Below, piece after piece: positions 39,537 through 48,371 of a stretch of DNA of 64,000 bases (within the stretch, counting starts at the first letter, position 1; every line of letters starts with the position of its first letter). The stretch is from Ochrobactrum quorumnocens (GTDB lineage Bacteria > Pseudomonadota > Alphaproteobacteria > Rhizobiales > Rhizobiaceae). A program made the position numbers and the translations under genes. Below the pieces are notes generated by a model. That model worked only from the letters and a program-made list of their open reading frames with translations, did no database searches and was not told the origin of the DNA. Location: assembly GCF_002278035.1 (NCBI RefSeq), contig NZ_CP022603.1, forward strand, positions 1,183,501-1,247,500, given 5' to 3'.

Positions 39537-39640
39537 AGCATTTCCAGCAAAAGTTCGAAACGGTTTTCGGACAAGATGCGCGTTAAAATAAAAAGTTAGA
39601 GCGTCGATCTGATTGAATCGGATCGACGTTCTAGAATTCG
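39537..39640. repeat. Intergenic palindromic repeat, copy 4
   Basis: Begins at the kinase stop: AAAGCATTTCCAGCAAAAGT, CGAAACGGTTTTCGGACAAG, ATGCGCGTTAAAATAAAAAG, then the second palindrome GTCGATCTGATT-GAATCGGATCGAC. It separates kinase and cyclase genes. Confidence 0.75.
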
Positions 39641-39692
39641 CCCCAGATCATAAAAACCAAGCGGCGATCTAAACACTACCGGAGTAAATTAA

Positions 39693-40607
39693 ATGCCTGA
39701 TCGTGCAACCGTCCTGATCGTCGATGACGAAGTTTCAAATATCGAGATCATGAACGCGGTGCTGGAAGACCATTATGAAATCTGCTTTGCCACGTCTGGT
39801 GAACAGGCGCTGGAAGTTGCGCGCTCAGTTTTACCCGATCTGATTTTGCTGGATGTCATGATGCCGGGTGTCGATGGTTATGAAGTCTGCATGCGACTGA
39901 AGAATGATCGTCTGCTGGCTGACGTGCCGGTTATCTTCACGACAGGTCTTGATGATCAGGAAGCAGAGGTTCGCGGCCTTTCGCTGGGTGCCATCGATTA
40001 TGTAACAAAGCCGATCAATCCGGTCGTGTTGCGCGCACGCGTGTCCAATCATATCGAGCTCAAGCGTCTGCGCGATCAGCTGGCCCAGATGGCGGTTACC
40101 GATGCTTTGACGGGTCTTAGCAACCGCCGTCAGCTGGAAGTCATTCTCGCGGGAGAAATCTCGCGTCTTGCGCCTGCGGGCGCATGGCTTTCCGTCATCA
40201 TGCTCGACATCGATTTCTTCAAGCTCTTCAACGACACCTATGGTCACCCTGAAGGCGATCGATGCATTGCCATGGTTGCAGCCGCTCTGAACCGTGCTGT
40301 GCATAAGGTTTCGGGTATGACGGCGCGCTATGGCGGCGAAGAATTTGCCTGTGTTCTGCCCGGTGCGGACCCCGAAACCGCTTTGGCCACAGCACATGAA
40401 ATCCAGTTTCAAATCCAGTCGCTGAACATTCCCCATACCGGCTCGGAAGTCAGCACGAACGTAACCGTCAGCATGGGGATTGCATCTGCGCGCACCCATC
40501 CCGATATGGGCGGATCACTTTGGCTGCAGCACGCCGACCATCAGCTTTACACGAGCAAAAAGAGCGGTCGCAACCAGATTGCAAAGACCGAGTTTTCAAC
40601 GGCCTGA
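39693..40607 (+). CDS. Receiver-GGDEF response regulator, second copy
   Basis: The 304-residue protein has a receiver (VLIVDDEVSNIEIM, Asp in LILLDVMMPGVDGYEV, Lys in YVTKPINP) and a GGDEF domain (DALTGLSNRRQLE, IMLDIDFFKLFNDTYGH, RYGGEEFACVLPG). The expected inhibitory-site position reads K-V-S-G rather than RxxD, so product feedback through that site is probably lost, in contrast to the paralogue at 22306-23220. Same length and architecture as that protein. It probably receives phosphate from the membrane hybrid kinase just upstream. Confidence 0.92.
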   Translation: MPDRATVLIVDDEVSNIEIMNAVLEDHYEICFATSGEQALEVARSVLPDLILLDVMMPGVDGYEVCMRLKNDRLLADVPVIFTTGLDDQEAEVRGLSLGAIDYVTKPINPVVLRARVSNHIELKRLRDQLAQMAVTDALTGLSNRRQLEVILAGEISRLAPAGAWLSVIMLDIDFFKLFNDTYGHPEGDRCIAMVAAALNRAVHKVSGMTARYGGEEFACVLPGADPETALATAHEIQFQIQSLNIPHTGSEVSTNVTVSMGIASARTHPDMGGSLWLQHADHQLYTSKKSGRNQIAKTEFSTA

Positions 40608-40722
40608 AACTGATACCAACATCCGATGCGTGCAACTTATTGGATGTCGGTTAAGCCTTTGTAGAGAATGAATATTTGCAAGGCATGATGCGTCTCTATC
40701 TTAGCGCATTGGTATGAACACA

Positions 40723-42351
40723 TCACGTCAAATCGAGATGCGCCTTTAGCGGCATGTCATCATGGATAGACACAGTCTGCCGTTCAATCATGCGATGGAC
40801 CAGAGGGGGTGTTGATCCCTTGTGCAGAGCAAGCAGCCTTTCTGACACTTCCGCGTCAGATTGCGTACGCCGCTGATTGTGGCGCACATATTCCACCCAT
40901 GTCGGAACGTGATAACTTTCCGTCCATGTTTCCGGATTTTCCAGATCGCGCAGCAAGGCCCATTGTCGTGCGCCGTCGCGAATGCGAATGCGTCGCCGCA
41001 GCGCCATTGCCCCAAGAAATGCCTGCACATCATCCTGAGCGATTTTATAATCGACCATGATCATGATCGGGCCACTGCGCGACCGTAGGTCTAAGCGCAA
41101 CTGCGGTTCGCTGAAGCGGTTGAGTGGGTCGAGATTAAGCGATTCAAATTCCGGCTGCGGCAGCAAAAACCCGACGAGCGCACCGAAGAGCAGAACGCCG
41201 GCCGCCGCCAACAAGGCTCCCGGAACGCCGAATTCATCGGCAACCGAACCCCATAGCCAACTGCCCGCCGCCATGCCACCGAACGTGGCTGTCTGGTAGA
41301 GTGCTAACGCACGACCAACTACCCATCGCGGGGTTGAAAGCTGCACAGTCACATTAAACAGGGAAAGCGCGAGAACCCACGACAATCCCGCAGGAAGCAG
41401 AAAAATACAGCTCATCCAGATGCTGCGGCTCACCGAGAGCAAAAGACAGCTGAGCGCAAAAGCGACAAAAGCACCGCGTACCAGCCATTCATTGCCCAGC
41501 AGTTCACGCAGTCGGGCGCTTGAAAGAGCGCCACCTATAGCACCAATCCCGAAAAAACCGAGCATGATGCCATATGTCAGTGCTGTGCCTTTAACGAGGT
41601 CACGTGCCACAAGCGGCAACAGTGCAAGAATGACAATCGCAGACAGACCGAACAGAAAGCCGCGAAACATGACTTTTAGAAGATTTGGCGACATAGCCAC
41701 ATAGCGCAGCCCGGCGACCATTGCAGGCCCTAACGCTTCGCGCGGCAACGTGGATTTCGTCGTCTGAGGTTGCCAGCGCCAAAGCGCTAAAATAAGCGCG
41801 CAGTAACTGAAGGCATTGAAGATGAAAGCAAACGCAGCACCCGCTGCCGCAACAATCGCGCCACCAATTGCCGGACCGATGCTGCGCATCAGATTGAAAC
41901 TCATGGAATTAAGAGCAACTGCTGCAGGCAAATCTGTTCTGGGAACAATGTCGCCCATCGATGCCTGCCACGATGGATTATGCAAAGCACCACCGCAACC
42001 GATGAGAAAGGTGAAGCCGAGCAACATCCACGGTGTCAGCATGCCCATATAGGCGAAAGCTGCAAGCGCAACCGAGATGACGAGCAGGAGAATCTGAGCG
42101 GTGAGCATGATGCGACGGCGGTCGAAGTTATCCGCAAGTGCGCCTGCCGCAACCGAAAAGATCATCACCGGCAAAGTAGTGGAGGCCTGAACTAGTGCGA
42201 CCATATCATCCGAACGCGCGATGGTGGCCATCATCCAGCCCGCACCGACAGTCTGCACAAGACCGCCCAGGTTTGAAAATAGCGTCGCAGACCATAAGGC
42301 GCGAAAAGTTCCATACTGAAACGGCGCCAGGGGGGAATTTCTTTGCGGCAT
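40723..42351 (-). CDS. MFS exporter of the EntS/transmembrane secretion effector type, with C-terminal soluble domain
   Basis: The 542-residue protein has a 12-helix MFS domain (residues 10-405; ALADNFDRRRIMLTAQILLL is the helix 2-3 loop) followed by about 125 soluble residues (MIMVDYKIAQDDVQAFLGAM, then YHVPTWVEYVRHNQRRTQSD) resembling a dimeric alpha-beta barrel. This combination defines the MFS_3 family related to EntS. Such proteins export siderophores, drugs or unknown small molecules. I chose ATG 42351 because GGAGG lies eight bases before it; three in-frame ATGs upstream have no such site. Confidence 0.85.
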   Translation of the reverse strand: MPQRNSPLAPFQYGTFRALWSATLFSNLGGLVQTVGAGWMMATIARSDDMVALVQASTTLPVMIFSVAAGALADNFDRRRIMLTAQILLLVISVALAAFAYMGMLTPWMLLGFTFLIGCGGALHNPSWQASMGDIVPRTDLPAAVALNSMSFNLMRSIGPAIGGAIVAAAGAAFAFIFNAFSYCALILALWRWQPQTTKSTLPREALGPAMVAGLRYVAMSPNLLKVMFRGFLFGLSAIVILALLPLVARDLVKGTALTYGIMLGFFGIGAIGGALSSARLRELLGNEWLVRGAFVAFALSCLLLSVSRSIWMSCIFLLPAGLSWVLALSLFNVTVQLSTPRWVVGRALALYQTATFGGMAAGSWLWGSVADEFGVPGALLAAAGVLLFGALVGFLLPQPEFESLNLDPLNRFSEPQLRLDLRSRSGPIMIMVDYKIAQDDVQAFLGAMALRRRIRIRDGARQWALLRDLENPETWTESYHVPTWVEYVRHNQRRTQSDAEVSERLLALHKGSTPPLVHRMIERQTVSIHDDMPLKAHLDLT

Positions 42352-42546
42352 TCGGACGACCTCCATCCTCATCCGTTCTTCTAGGCGATACGCGAATCGC
42401 ATCCAGGGAACAAGCAGCTTCCATCAAGCGCGACCGGACGACACACTTAAACATTTAAATCAGCATGCAGATGATCAAAGCGTCACTCCCACTTTATGGC
42501 GGGATCATGTAAACAGGCTTAATCCCTTCATAACAATGCGTTCAAG

Positions 42547-43869
42547 ATGACACAGCTTTCCCGATCTTCTCTGTTTGGACTTGCCCTTGTTTGTTTCACT
42601 GCAGGATTAACAACAGCGCCTTTTGCTGCGGAGGCATTGCCGCGACTGACGCCGGAGGCGGGTGTCACAGCCCAAATTGCTAAAACCGAGAATGGTTACG
42701 TCATAGTTCAGCCCGGTGGGCGGGAACTCATGATGATTGATGCCGAATCGGCCGCAAATTTCGACGGTGAGCCAAGCTTCATAGTTGCAGATTTCAATTT
42801 CGATGGATTTCCCGATGTGGCGCGTGGCGCAAGTACAAGCGAGAGTCCCGATATTGGGTTTGGTCTTTTTCTCTATAAGCCAACAATAAAATCTTATGCC
42901 GCACTCGATTTCCCGGACAATTTCAGCGAGCGGCTTAACTGCGGCGCTCTGTGGAATATTAAGTTAATCGAAAGCAGGAAAGCGATCAAAAGCAACTGTA
43001 GTTTGGAGGGCGAAGATGCGCGCATCGATGTTGTGCAGATAGACCCCGACGGCGGTGCAAATTTGCTGGAACAATCGCGCCCGAAGGAAGAAAACTGGCA
43101 TTGGCCCTATCTCGACCGTCCCGCCCGCATGGTTTCGTATGACCAACAGGGCAACATCACTCTGGAGACAGTCATTGCCCTAGATGAAGCAGAGAATAGC
43201 TGGGAAGTCCCCGTAACTAAGCTCGAAATATATAGTGCAGATAATCTGCAGAGCAGAACGCCTGGCCATCTTGTCAAAGGCGAAAGCGTTCGCATCCTTG
43301 CTTTCAGTGGCGACTTCATGAAGGTCGCCCGCGAAGGCAACGATACCCAACCCGACGGCTGGGTATCGCTTAAAGAAGCCTATGACCTCGTCGCCCGTTA
43401 TGATACTGACGCAACCAAGCCACAAACGGCCTCCCTCGGCCTTTCCGACTACAAAGATACAACGGAAAACCCCGATTATTATCGCAACCTCTTCACGCTG
43501 ACGATGCAAAACACCAGCGATACGGAAATCCAATTGTCGAATGCTGAGCTTTTTCTTCTCTTCAATGGAGATAACGGCACACGATTAGCCCACAAGCTCT
43601 ACGATGTCTCCGATACGACGCTCGCGCCCGGCGAAAGCCATATGCTCGACGACAATCCGATTGAGAAGCGCGACGGACAATTTGTGATTTATCACGATAA
43701 TGACGGGCAGGACGCCTATCCTTTATTCTTCCCGACGAACCTTTTGCCGGGCAAGTATCGTGTTCGACCGATAATCACAGGACCCGGCCTCGGCAGTTTC
43801 ATCTACGGCGAGAATGAAATCGAACTCGAATATCCGCCGAAGCTCGCCGACAGTTTGGTTAAACCTTAA
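42547..43869 (+). CDS. Secreted protein with FG-GAP-like and SH3-like regions
   Basis: The 440-residue protein has a signal peptide (LFGLALVCFTAGLTTAPFAA, cleaved near residue 28). It then has a calcium-loop-like FG-GAP motif (VADFNFDGFPDVARG, about 80-95) as in XAC2610-type proteins, and a bacterial SH3-like stretch (residues 220-285: TPGHLVKGESVRILAFSGDFMKVAR, GWVSLKEAYDL). The C-terminal part is beta-rich. It is probably periplasmic or surface-exposed. Function unknown. Its TAA overlaps the stop of the convergent flavoprotein gene. Confidence 0.65.
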   Translation: MTQLSRSSLFGLALVCFTAGLTTAPFAAEALPRLTPEAGVTAQIAKTENGYVIVQPGGRELMMIDAESAANFDGEPSFIVADFNFDGFPDVARGASTSESPDIGFGLFLYKPTIKSYAALDFPDNFSERLNCGALWNIKLIESRKAIKSNCSLEGEDARIDVVQIDPDGGANLLEQSRPKEENWHWPYLDRPARMVSYDQQGNITLETVIALDEAENSWEVPVTKLEIYSADNLQSRTPGHLVKGESVRILAFSGDFMKVAREGNDTQPDGWVSLKEAYDLVARYDTDATKPQTASLGLSDYKDTTENPDYYRNLFTLTMQNTSDTEIQLSNAELFLLFNGDNGTRLAHKLYDVSDTTLAPGESHMLDDNPIEKRDGQFVIYHDNDGQDAYPLFFPTNLLPGKYRVRPIITGPGLGSFIYGENEIELEYPPKLADSLVKP

Positions 43870-45044
43870 GCTACCTGCCCCGCACACCAACCTGACGACC
43901 ACGCCCACTGGAAATTATAGCCGCCAAGCCAGCCGGTGACATCAACCACTTCGCCGATGAAATAAAGGTCCGGTACGTTCTTTGCTTCCATGGTTTTGGA
44001 ATCGAGATCGCGCGTATCAACTCCGCCCAATGTGACTTCAGCCGTCCGATAACCTTCCGAACCGGCTGGCTTCACGTGCCAGTCGTTGACCGCAGCTGCA
44101 GCGCACCGCAATACGGCGTCCGACAGATCGGCAAGATTAGTCGCGGGAAAATCTGCAGCGATAAGCTGGGCGAGTTTCTTGGGAATGAAGAACGACAGAG
44201 CCGTTTGCAGCGCCTGCTTGCCGTTCTTAGAGCGCTGCTCTCTAAGAGATTCAAACAGATCGTTCTTTGGCAGCATGGAAATGACAATTTCGTCGCCTTC
44301 ACGCCAGTAAGATGAGATCTGCAGAATGGACGGACCACTGATGCCTCGATGCGTGAACAGCATCGCCTCGGCAAATTTCGTCTTCTTGCATGAAACCGCA
44401 GCATCGACGGCAACACCCGCAAGCGGCTTCAAACGTTCGAGCAAATTCGGCTCGAAAGTCAGTGGCACTAGACCGGGGCGTGTTTCGACGATACGCAGGC
44501 CGAAACGCGTGGCAACGTCATAGCCAAAACCCGTCGCCCCCATCTTCGGAATGGATTTTCCGCCAGTGGCAATGACCAGCGACTTCGCTGAAACTGTACC
44601 GCCGGAATGCTGGACAACAAAACCTCTCTCGGTTTTCTCGACGTTCTCGACTGATGTTTCGAGCAGCAAACGCGCACCATGCCGCTCCATTTCATCAAGC
44701 AGCATATCGATGATCAGCGTTGCAGAACTATCGCAGAACAATTGGCCAAGCGTCTTCTCGTGATAAGCGATGCGGTACTTTTCCACGAGTTTGATGAAAT
44801 CACGCTGCGTATAACGACTTAGCGCCGAAATACAGAAATGCGGGTTTTGCGACAGAAAGTTCTTCGGGCTTGCATGGATATTGGTGAAGTTACAGCGGCC
44901 GCCCCCAGAAATGCGGATCTTGTCACCGGGCTTTCTCGCGTGATCCAGCACCAACACCGAACGGCCGCGCTTTGCAGCTTCGATCGCGCACATCATGCCA
45001 GCAGCGCCAGCGCCTATCACCAAAACATCGACGCTCTGCAACAT
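43866..45044 (-). CDS. HI0933/BaiN-family flavoprotein
   Basis: The 392-residue protein has an FAD-binding GxGxxG at the start (VLVIGAGAAGMMCAIEAAKRG), the family's RISGGGRCNFTN motif, LVIATGGKSIPKMGATGFGYDVA, and the C-terminal EVVDVTGWLGGYNFQWAWSSGW. These are NAD(P)/FAD oxidoreductases, some acting on steroids (BaiN), most with unknown substrates. It is monocistronic and convergent with the secreted protein gene: the two stop codons share bases 43867-43868. Confidence 0.9.
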   Translation of the reverse strand: MLQSVDVLVIGAGAAGMMCAIEAAKRGRSVLVLDHARKPGDKIRISGGGRCNFTNIHASPKNFLSQNPHFCISALSRYTQRDFIKLVEKYRIAYHEKTLGQLFCDSSATLIIDMLLDEMERHGARLLLETSVENVEKTERGFVVQHSGGTVSAKSLVIATGGKSIPKMGATGFGYDVATRFGLRIVETRPGLVPLTFEPNLLERLKPLAGVAVDAAVSCKKTKFAEAMLFTHRGISGPSILQISSYWREGDEIVISMLPKNDLFESLREQRSKNGKQALQTALSFFIPKKLAQLIAADFPATNLADLSDAVLRCAAAAVNDWHVKPAGSEGYRTAEVTLGGVDTRDLDSKTMEAKNVPDLYFIGEVVDVTGWLGGYNFQWAWSSGWCAGQVA

Positions 45045-45179
45045 TCAACTCCGATTTAAAAAGATTGCGGCACCATATTGCCGTAAATTGTGAGCGCAAG
45101 CCGTGTTTTGGAGATTTTAAACATATCCGCGATAGAAAGGGTATAACACAGGGCCATTTCAAAGGAGCGGGGGCAGAAT

Positions 45180-46871
45180 TTGAAAGTTTCAGTCTCATCA
45201 GCGCCTGATTTAGAAAACGGAAGAACCCGCTTTGTCGGTCGCCCGATCTTCTGGCTGCTGCTTGTAATCGTCGCTTTAATTGGTCTTTTGAGCATCCCGC
45301 TGACCGTGCCAATTGGCCCCATGTATTGGGATACGTATCTCTATCTTGATGCGGCACAGCGCATAAACACCGGGCAAATTCCCTCGGTCGATTTTTTCAC
45401 CCCCGTAGGCCCGATGGGATATTATCTGTTCTCCTGGGGCATGAAGCTATTTCCACAAGCGCAATCCTTATTGCTTGTGCAGTGGTCCACGCTTGTTGTG
45501 GCGGCCCCCCTCATGGCAGTAGTTCTCGCTGAGGTAGGAAGCAAAAGTCGAACGATTGCCTTTGCGCTTCTCATTCCTTTTCTGGCCTTCGCCATATTCC
45601 CTGCCAATGTGCAAACCTATACGTCCTATCCGGGTCTCGACGGCTTCGGCATCTATAACCGGCAAGTGTCGCTGCTTCTGTATGTACTGACATGCGGTCT
45701 GATGTTCATTGCTGACGGACGCAAGATCGCAGTCTTTTGTGCCGTTGCAATGCTTGCATTGTTTCTCACAAAGATCACCGGCTTTCTGGTTGGCGGTCTG
45801 TTCGGACTGACGGCACTTCTTGCAGGACGCTTGTCCATTAAAACAGTTCTGATTGCTGCCGCCATAACACTGATCGGATTGGCTGTGCTCGAACTAAACG
45901 GCCATATGATATCGGCCTATCTTGCCGATATCGCGCAACTTCTGGCCTTGAATGAAGGCGCGCTGCTGCCGCGGTTTTTGACGGTCGTATCGGGTAAGCT
46001 TGACGTCATTCTGCCAACCACAATTCTTGTTCTGGTGCTTTTCTGGATTGAAATGACACGCGACACGGCCTCCCTTCATTTTTTTGACCGCAACTCCGTA
46101 TGGCTCGCAGTCATTTTACTCGGTGGCATTATTCTCGAAACCCAAAACACTGGCAGTCAGGAATTCATCTTCATCTGGCCGATTTTGTTGATGATCTACC
46201 ACCGTGTCAAAAACGTTGAAGGCAAGTCTAAGATTGCTTTTCTGGTGCTGGCAGCCTTCTGCGTTATCCCAACCTTCAGCAAGGTCACACACAAGACTTT
46301 GCGCGCAATTGCGGTAGCACCCACTTATGTCCAGCCACCTGTGACGGAGCTTAAAAACATGCGTCAGGTGTCCGCCAGACCGGACATCATGGATCGTGCG
46401 AAATTGCTGCCCGTGCATTATGCGGATTATTCTGCACCTTACGAAGCATTGGCAACGCAGGGACAACTGCCAAGCTGGCGGCTTTATTCAGAGCTTGATT
46501 ATCAGATGTACTGGATCATCTCGGCCGATGAGGCCGTCAAAGCCTTCAAAGAGTTCGAGAGTAAGACCGGCGTTTATATCAAAACGCTGATGACGCTCGA
46601 CTTCACCGATCCATTTCCGTGGTTGTTAAACCGCGACGCGACGCGGAAAATCCAGATCGGCGCTGATCCATTCCGCACGGTTCCCGCGATGACGCCTGAA
46701 ACCAGAGCAGCGATTGAAGCAACCGACGGCGTTATACGCCCTAAATGTCCGATGACAACAACCCGTCTGGCTCTGCAGGAAATTTACGCAGACGCGCTCA
46801 AAGATCGCGAAGTCTTGCCACTTGATGCATGCTGGGACTTATTGCTGCGTCCCGGAATTTTGCGAAAATAA
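45180..46871 (+). CDS. Multi-span membrane protein, GT-C glycosyltransferase-like
   Basis: The 563-residue protein has about ten membrane helices in its first 375 residues and a soluble C-terminal third. The first periplasmic loop contains PMYWDTYLYLDAAQRINTGQ and VDFFTPVGPMGYYLFSWG, which fits the acidic loop and gP-x-g-Y region of GT-C enzymes such as ArnT/PMT, where an Asp/Glu takes part in catalysis. I infer transfer of a sugar from a polyprenyl-phosphate donor on the periplasmic side. TTG 45180 is preceded by AAAGGAG. It converges on the lipid-linked-pentose operon and shares its terminator. Confidence 0.6.
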   Translation: MKVSVSSAPDLENGRTRFVGRPIFWLLLVIVALIGLLSIPLTVPIGPMYWDTYLYLDAAQRINTGQIPSVDFFTPVGPMGYYLFSWGMKLFPQAQSLLLVQWSTLVVAAPLMAVVLAEVGSKSRTIAFALLIPFLAFAIFPANVQTYTSYPGLDGFGIYNRQVSLLLYVLTCGLMFIADGRKIAVFCAVAMLALFLTKITGFLVGGLFGLTALLAGRLSIKTVLIAAAITLIGLAVLELNGHMISAYLADIAQLLALNEGALLPRFLTVVSGKLDVILPTTILVLVLFWIEMTRDTASLHFFDRNSVWLAVILLGGIILETQNTGSQEFIFIWPILLMIYHRVKNVEGKSKIAFLVLAAFCVIPTFSKVTHKTLRAIAVAPTYVQPPVTELKNMRQVSARPDIMDRAKLLPVHYADYSAPYEALATQGQLPSWRLYSELDYQMYWIISADEAVKAFKEFESKTGVYIKTLMTLDFTDPFPWLLNRDATRKIQIGADPFRTVPAMTPETRAAIEATDGVIRPKCPMTTTRLALQEIYADALKDREVLPLDACWDLLLRPGILRK

Positions 46872-46882
46872 AGCAAGAAAAG

Positions 46883-46917
46883 GAAAGGCCGGATGAAACC
46901 ACCCGGCCTTTCTTTTT
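46883..46917. terminator. Rho-independent terminator after the GT-C-like gene
   Basis: GAAAGGCCGG-ATGAAACCAC-CCGGCCTTTC followed by TTTTT. It serves the plus-strand gene; the A-run on the other side (AAGCAAGAAAA) means it may also stop minus-strand transcripts. Confidence 0.9.
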
Positions 46918-48361
46918 ACTTGATTTGCGCCTTCACGAAATCCTTGACGATACCGACGATACCGCGCCCCAGAATCTCATCAAGCGCTGCGATGAACTCA
47001 TCAACATGCGCCCGCGTACAGATCAATGGTGGCTCAAGCCGGATCACATTGCGATTATACTCCGTGAATGCCACCAGCACGCCATGATCGCGCAGGAGAT
47101 GACTGCCAATAAAGCCCGGCAGCGAACCTTTCAGCTTCTCATCCAGCATGGCCAGCACAGGGCGCAGCACCATTGGCATGGCCTTAGAGAAATCATGAAA
47201 CTCAAGTCCCACCATCATGCCCTTGCCCCGGACATCCTTGATAAGCGTCGGGTACCGTCCGTGCAGGTCTTTCAAACGATCAAGCAGATAGTCGCCGGTT
47301 TCTGCCGAGTTATCGATCAGATGCTCATCGTAAAGTACATTGATCGTTTCAATCGAGGTGATGCAGGCTTCACCAATACCACCAAAGGTTGCCATGGCAT
47401 GGATCATCGCCGTTTTAGGCGTGCCGTAAGCTTTCATATAGACGTCGCGCTTGGCGATCATCGCGGCCATCGCTGTCTTGCCACCACCAAGCGACTTGGC
47501 AAGGGCAGTGACATCAGGAATGACACCATAATGCTCGAATGCATAGAACTTGCCGGTGCGGCCAAAACCGCACTGCACTTCGTCCGCCACCCAGATCACG
47601 CCATACTGATCGCAAAGCTCGCGCAGCTTCTGCCAGAAGGCAGCATCGGCCTGAATGATTCCGCCGCCGCCCTGAACGGTTTCCAACACAATAACGCCAA
47701 TTTCCGGATCAGAACGGAACGAGTTTTCAATGGCATCAATATCGCCGAACGGCACGCGAACCGTATTATCGACCAGCTTGAAATCACCGCGGTAAAGCCC
47801 ACCATCGGTGATCGATAGCACGCCCTTGGTCTTTCCGTGGAAAGAGTTTTCAGCATAGACAATCTTCGGCTTCTTCGGGCCTGTGGCACGTTCTGCGACC
47901 TTGATCGCAGCTTCCATGGCTTCCGAACCGGACGAGCCTAAGAAGACCATATCAAGATCGCCTGGCGAACAGGCCGCAATGTCATAAGCCAATGCAGCCG
48001 CATATTGCGACATGAAGGCGATGGCGATTTCGTGCCGCATTTCTTCCTGAAACTTGCGGCGAGCTTCGAGAATGCGCGGGTGATTATGCCCAAGAGCGAG
48101 TGAGCCAAAGCCACCGAAGAAATCAAGTATCTTGCGACCGTTCTGATCGAAGTAATACATGCCTTCGGCACGTTCGATTTTCACCTTGTGAAATCCGAGC
48201 AGCTTCATGAAATGCAGCTGTCCGGGGTTAAGATGTCCGGTGAAAAGCTCGGTCATGCGCGGCAGATCGAGCGCCTTGGCATCTTCTACGGTCAGAAGCT
48301 TGGGCTTGGGCGTGTGATTGGCAACAGCAACCGTGTCATGTGTCGTAAATGTCTTTGTCAT
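46916..48361 (-). CDS. Class III PLP aminotransferase
   Basis: The 481-residue protein (ATG 48361, ribosome binding site GTGAGGAG) is a fold-type I class III aminotransferase: FFGGFGSLALGHNHPRI, FLGSSGSEAMEAAIKVAERAT, SFHGKTKGVLS, the Asp of VIWVADEVQCGFGRTGKF and the PLP lysine in VTALAKSLGGGKTAM. Enzymes of this class move an amino group to or from omega-amino acids, ornithine, or in some cases sugars. It is last in the minus-strand operon with the sugar-lipid genes, 10 bp after the epimerase. It may modify the pentose or a linked group, or be an unrelated passenger of the operon. Confidence 0.85.
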   Translation of the reverse strand: MTKTFTTHDTVAVANHTPKPKLLTVEDAKALDLPRMTELFTGHLNPGQLHFMKLLGFHKVKIERAEGMYYFDQNGRKILDFFGGFGSLALGHNHPRILEARRKFQEEMRHEIAIAFMSQYAAALAYDIAACSPGDLDMVFLGSSGSEAMEAAIKVAERATGPKKPKIVYAENSFHGKTKGVLSITDGGLYRGDFKLVDNTVRVPFGDIDAIENSFRSDPEIGVIVLETVQGGGGIIQADAAFWQKLRELCDQYGVIWVADEVQCGFGRTGKFYAFEHYGVIPDVTALAKSLGGGKTAMAAMIAKRDVYMKAYGTPKTAMIHAMATFGGIGEACITSIETINVLYDEHLIDNSAETGDYLLDRLKDLHGRYPTLIKDVRGKGMMVGLEFHDFSKAMPMVLRPVLAMLDEKLKGSLPGFIGSHLLRDHGVLVAFTEYNRNVIRLEPPLICTRAHVDEFIAALDEILGRGIVGIVKDFVKAQIK

Positions 48362-48371
48362 GGTTTGCTCC

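Noticed and set aside
40620..40655. Inverted repeat CCAACATCC / GGATGTCGG after the second cyclase, considered as a terminator
   Set aside because: One mismatch, a long loop and no T-run; not convincing.
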